Shown one piece after another: positions 60,545-64,000 of a stretch of 64,000 nt of DNA. Source of the stretch: Enterobacter cloacae (GTDB lineage: Bacteria; Pseudomonadota; Gammaproteobacteria; Enterobacterales; Enterobacteriaceae); NCBI RefSeq assembly GCF_013375935.1, contig NZ_CP056117.1, positions 2,542,001 through 2,606,000 of the forward strand. Reading direction: 5' to 3'. Numbering within the stretch: the first letter of the stretch is position 1; every line of letters starts with the position of its first letter. The position numbers and the translations under genes are program-made. Below the pieces are notes generated by a model. The model was not told the origin of the DNA, did not search any database, and saw only the letters and a program-made list of their open reading frames with translations.

Positions 60545-61273
60545 TTAGGCGTTTTTGGCGGTTGTGTGCAACATATAGTTAACATCAACGCCCGGCGCGA
60601 GCTTGAATTTATCCGTCAGCGGATTGTAGTGCAGGCCCGTCATGTGCTGCTCCTTGAGCCACGTCTGGTCAACCCAGCTCAGCAGCTCGGCAGGCTTAAT
60701 GAATTTCTTCACGTCGTGCGTTCCTTTCGGCACCATGCGCAGGACATACTCTGCACCAACCACGGCCATCAGCCAGGCTTTGCCGTTACGGTTGATGGTG
60801 GAGAAGAAGACCTGACCGCCCGGCTTGACCAGTTTCGCACAGGCGCTGACCACCGACTGCGGATCGGGAACGTGCTCCAGCATCTCCATGCAGGTCACGA
60901 CATCATACTGGTGCGCGTGTTTTGCCGCATGTTCTTCTACGGTCTCCTGTACGTACTCCACCTGCACGCCGGACTCCAGGGCATGAAGACGAGCCACCTG
61001 CAGAGGTTCGAAGCCCATGTCCAGACCGGTAACGGTGGCGCCTTCGCGGGCCATGCTTTCCGCCAGGATGCCGCCGCCGCAGCCCACGTCGAGCACTTTC
61101 TTACCGAACAGACCGCCGGAACGCTCCGCGATATAGCCCAGACGCAGCGGGTTAATACGATGCAGAGGTTTGAACTCACCTTCGAGATCCCACCAGCGGG
61201 ACGCCACCGCTTCAAATTTGGCAATCTCTTCGTGGTCAACGTTGTGAGCCACCGGGGATTTTTCGGCATTCAT
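60545..61273 (-). CDS. ubiG: Ubiquinone biosynthesis O-methyltransferase UbiG
   Basis: A 242-residue SAM-dependent methyltransferase that performs both O-methylations in ubiquinone synthesis. The SAM motif I is [13 protein letters not shown] (about 60-72); [11 protein letters not shown] and [12 protein letters not shown] follow, with a membrane-lipid-interacting region near [12 protein letters not shown]. It is two residues longer than E. coli UbiG, with a changed C-terminus (TTAKNA). It diverges from gyrA across 146 bp. Confidence 0.96.
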   Translation of the reverse strand: MNAEKSPVAHNVDHEEIAKFEAVASRWWDLEGEFKPLHRINPLRLGYIAERSGGLFGKKVLDVGCGGGILAESMAREGATVTGLDMGFEPLQVARLHALESGVQVEYVQETVEEHAAKHAHQYDVVTCMEMLEHVPDPQSVVSACAKLVKPGGQVFFSTINRNGKAWLMAVVGAEYVLRMVPKGTHDVKKFIKPAELLSWVDQTWLKEQHMTGLHYNPLTDKFKLAPGVDVNYMLHTTAKNA

Positions 61274-61345
61274 GGGCGCTTTTACTCCTTATTTAGCAAG
61301 ACAAATGAGTATATCAGGCAATCCCCGTGAATAAAGCGTATAGGT

Positions 61346-61375
61346 TTACCTGTATCACCGCGGCTGTGTTATAAT
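61346..61375 (+). promoter_or_regulatory. gyrA promoter
   Basis: A perfect TATAAT at 61370-61375 lies 44 bp before the gyrA start. The best -35 is TTACCT at 61346-61351 with an 18-bp spacer. A strong -10 with a poor -35 is typical of gyrase promoters, which respond to DNA relaxation. Confidence 0.65.
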
Positions 61376-61419
61376 TTGCGACCTTTGAATCCGGGATACA
61401 GTAGAGGGATAGCGGTTAG

Positions 61420-64000
61420 ATGAGCGACCTTGCGAGAGAAATTACACCGGTTAACATCGAGGAAGAGCTGAAAAGCTCCTATCTGGACTATGCGATGTCG
61501 GTCATTGTTGGCCGTGCGCTGCCGGACGTCCGCGATGGCCTGAAGCCGGTACACCGTCGCGTACTATACGCCATGAACGTATTGGGCAATGACTGGAATA
61601 AAGCCTACAAAAAATCTGCCCGTGTCGTTGGTGACGTAATCGGTAAGTACCATCCCCATGGTGATTCCGCGGTGTACGACACCATTGTCCGTATGGCGCA
61701 GCCGTTCTCGCTGCGTTACATGCTGGTAGATGGTCAGGGTAACTTTGGTTCTATCGACGGCGACTCCGCCGCGGCAATGCGTTATACGGAAATCCGTCTG
61801 GCGAAGATTGCCCATGAGCTGATGGCCGACCTGGAAAAAGAGACGGTTGATTTCGTTGATAACTACGACGGCACGGAAAAAATTCCTGACGTTATGCCAA
61901 CGAAGATCCCTAACCTGCTGGTGAACGGTTCGTCCGGTATCGCCGTCGGTATGGCAACCAACATTCCGCCGCACAACATCACGGAAGTGATCAACGGCTG
62001 CCTGGCCTATATCGACGATGAAGACATCAGCATTGAAGGGCTGATGGAACACATCCCGGGCCCGGACTTCCCGACGGCGGCAATCATCAACGGTCGTCGT
62101 GGTATTGAAGAAGCGTACCGCACCGGTCGCGGCAAGATTTACATCCGTGCCCGCGCCGAAGTGGAAGCGGACGCCAAAACCGGCCGTGAAACCATCATTG
62201 TTCACGAGATCCCGTATCAGGTGAACAAAGCGCGTCTGATTGAAAAAATCGCCGAGCTGGTTAAAGAAAAACGTGTTGAAGGTATCAGCGCGCTGCGCGA
62301 CGAGTCTGATAAAGACGGTATGCGCATCGTGATTGAAATCAAGCGCGACGCGGTGGGTGAAGTTGTGCTGAACAACCTTTACTCCCAGACTCAGCTTCAG
62401 GTCTCCTTCGGTATCAACATGGTTGCGCTGCACCATGGTCAGCCGAAAATCATGAACCTGAAAGAGATCCTGAGCGCGTTCGTGCGCCACCGCCGTGAAG
62501 TGGTGACGCGCCGTACCATCTTCGAACTGCGCAAAGCGCGTGACCGTGCGCATATCCTTGAAGCACTGGCCGTTGCGCTGGCGAACATCGACCCAATCAT
62601 CGAGCTGATCCGCCGTGCGCCAACGCCGGCAGAAGCGAAAGCGTCGCTGGTTGCGCGTCCATGGGACCTGGGTAACGTGGCGGCAATGCTGGAACGTGCG
62701 GGTGATGACGCCGCGCGTCCCGAGTGGCTGGAACCGGAATTTGGCGTGCGTGACGGGCAGTACTACCTGACCGAGCAGCAGGCCCAGGCGATTCTGGATC
62801 TGCGTTTGCAGAAGCTGACCGGCCTTGAGCATGAAAAACTGCTCGACGAGTACAAAGAGCTGCTGGAGCAAATCGCCGAGCTGCTGCATATCCTGGGTAG
62901 CGCAGAGCGCCTGATGGAAGTGATCCGCGAAGAGCTGGAGCTGGTGCGCGATCAGTTCGGCGACGAGCGCCGTACCGAAATCACGGCCAACAGCTCTGAT
63001 ATCAACATTGAAGATCTGATTAACCGCGAAGACGTGGTGGTTACCCTGTCTCACCAGGGCTATGTGAAGTATCAGCCGTTGACCGACTACGAAGCACAGC
63101 GTCGTGGCGGTAAAGGCAAATCAGCGGCGCGTATTAAAGAAGAAGACTTCATTGACCGTCTGCTGGTGGCGAACACCCACGACACGATCCTCTGCTTCTC
63201 AAGCCGTGGTCGTCTGTACTGGATGAAAGTCTATCAGCTGCCGGAAGCGAGCCGTGGCGCGCGTGGTCGTCCAATCGTTAACCTGCTGCCGCTGGAAGCG
63301 AACGAACGTATCACCGCCATCCTGCCGGTACGCGAGTACGAAGAGGGCGTGAACGTCTTTATGGCGACCGCCAGCGGTACCGTGAAGAAAACCGCGCTCA
63401 CCGAGTTCAGCCGTCCGCGCTCTGCCGGTATTATTGCGGTGAACCTGAACGAAGGCGACGAGCTGATCGGTGTCGATCTGACTTCCGGTTCCGATGAAGT
63501 GATGCTGTTCTCTGCGGCCGGTAAAGTGGTGCGCTTCAAGGAGAACGCCGTGCGCGCAATGGGTCGTACCGCGACCGGCGTGCGTGGTATCAAGCTGGCG
63601 GGTGAAGATGCCGTTGTGTCCCTGATCGTTCCACGTGGCGAAGGCGCAATCCTCACCGTCACCCAGAACGGCTACGGTAAACGCACGGCGGAAAGCGAAT
63701 ATCCGACCAAATCACGCGGCACGCAGGGCGTTATCTCCATCAAAGTGACCGAGCGCAACGGTTCCGTTGTGGGCGCGGTGCAGGTGGACGACGCGGACCA
63801 GATCATGATGATCACCGATGCCGGTACGCTGGTGCGTACCCGCGTCTCCGAGATCAGCGTGGTGGGTCGTAATACCCAGGGCGTGATCCTCATCCGTACT
63901 GCGGAAGATGAAAACGTTGTGGGTCTGCAACGCGTTGCCGAGCCGGTGGATGACGAAGAGCTCGACTCAATCGACGGAAGCGTCGCGGAAGGTGATGATG
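61420..64000 (+). CDS. gyrA: DNA gyrase subunit A (3' end outside window)
   Basis: The frame is open from ATG 61420 to the window edge, giving 860 residues of about 875. The winged-helix and tower region (1-520) includes the active-site tyrosine region [10 protein letters not shown] (Tyr122). The C-terminal beta-pinwheel follows, with the GyrA box QRRGGKGK near 560. The quinolone-resistance region reads [10 protein letters not shown] with Ser83 (TCC at 61666) and Asp87 (GAC at 61678), both wild type. The acidic tail is cut off. Confidence 0.97.
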   Translation, partial: MSDLAREITPVNIEEELKSSYLDYAMSVIVGRALPDVRDGLKPVHRRVLYAMNVLGNDWNKAYKKSARVVGDVIGKYHPHGDSAVYDTIVRMAQPFSLRYMLVDGQGNFGSIDGDSAAAMRYTEIRLAKIAHELMADLEKETVDFVDNYDGTEKIPDVMPTKIPNLLVNGSSGIAVGMATNIPPHNITEVINGCLAYIDDEDISIEGLMEHIPGPDFPTAAIINGRRGIEEAYRTGRGKIYIRARAEVEADAKTGRETIIVHEIPYQVNKARLIEKIAELVKEKRVEGISALRDESDKDGMRIVIEIKRDAVGEVVLNNLYSQTQLQVSFGINMVALHHGQPKIMNLKEILSAFVRHRREVVTRRTIFELRKARDRAHILEALAVALANIDPIIELIRRAPTPAEAKASLVARPWDLGNVAAMLERAGDDAARPEWLEPEFGVRDGQYYLTEQQAQAILDLRLQKLTGLEHEKLLDEYKELLEQIAELLHILGSAERLMEVIREELELVRDQFGDERRTEITANSSDINIEDLINREDVVVTLSHQGYVKYQPLTDYEAQRRGGKGKSAARIKEEDFIDRLLVANTHDTILCFSSRGRLYWMKVYQLPEASRGARGRPIVNLLPLEANERITAILPVREYEEGVNVFMATASGTVKKTALTEFSRPRSAGIIAVNLNEGDELIGVDLTSGSDEVMLFSAAGKVVRFKENAVRAMGRTATGVRGIKLAGEDAVVSLIVPRGEGAILTVTQNGYGKRTAESEYPTKSRGTQGVISIKVTERNGSVVGAVQVDDADQIMMITDAGTLVRTRVSEISVVGRNTQGVILIRTAEDENVVGLQRVAEPVDDEELDSIDGSVAEGDD

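Noticed and set aside
61564-63054. A 496-codon minus-strand open frame over gyrA
   Set aside because: The plus-strand frame encodes GyrA without a break; the antisense frame has no homology.
1-64000. CRISPR arrays, insertion sequences, integrases or phage genes
   Set aside because: I saw no regularly spaced repeats, transposase or integrase motifs, or target-site duplications anywhere in the window.

Overview
The window is chromosomal DNA of a motile member of the Enterobacteriaceae. GC content looks moderately high, and most proteins closely match, by recall, their Escherichia coli or Salmonella counterparts in sequence and length. Gene order follows the E. coli segment from yfcD to gyrA, but with replacements at several points: a sugar-PTS/transketolase locus beside pta, cheV beside nuoN, and a tricarboxylate transporter beside menE. 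This pattern suggests the Enterobacter/Lelliottia/Leclercia group; the genus is inferred, not proven. I saw no IS element, prophage, CRISPR array, tRNA or rRNA.

Layout. 1-361: end of yfcD. 365-5602: a LacI-type regulator divergent from an operon of EIIA, EIIB, EIIC (ascorbate/UlaA type) and a transketolase split into two genes; its substrate is unknown, and this is the most interesting locus here. 5647-9066: pta and ackA (acetate overflow). 9404-13675: yfbV, yfbU, hxpA, yfbS, yfbR. 13793-16884: alaA and the flagellar repressor lrhA, separated by 938 bp without a gene. 17514-32453: the thirteen-gene nuo operon (complex I). 32546-35424: cheV behind a FliA-type promoter, rnz, elaA, elaB. 35511-42515: menFDHBCE (menaquinone). 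42516-47688: tctCBA divergent from the two-component pair tctDE. 47818-49651: yfaZ, yfaY. 49683-56372: glpCBA divergent from glpTQ. 56396-60194: nrdA-nrdB-yfaE. 60545-61273: ubiG. 61420 to the end: gyrA, missing only its last codons.

Much of the window is respiratory and redox physiology: complex I feeds quinones, the men genes and ubiG make those quinones, GlpABC donates electrons to menaquinone without oxygen, AckA-Pta disposes of acetyl-CoA, and NrdAB-YfaE supplies dNTPs. LrhA and CheV link the region to motility. The accessory loci (PTS/transketolase and tct) sit at clean junctions between core genes, where E. coli K-12 carries other genes (yfcC; pmrD-arn). Regulatory sites readable by eye include paired operators for the LacI-type regulator, a sigma-28 promoter, CRP and GlpR sites in the glp interval, and paired DnaA boxes plus tandem NrdR-like boxes before nrdA.
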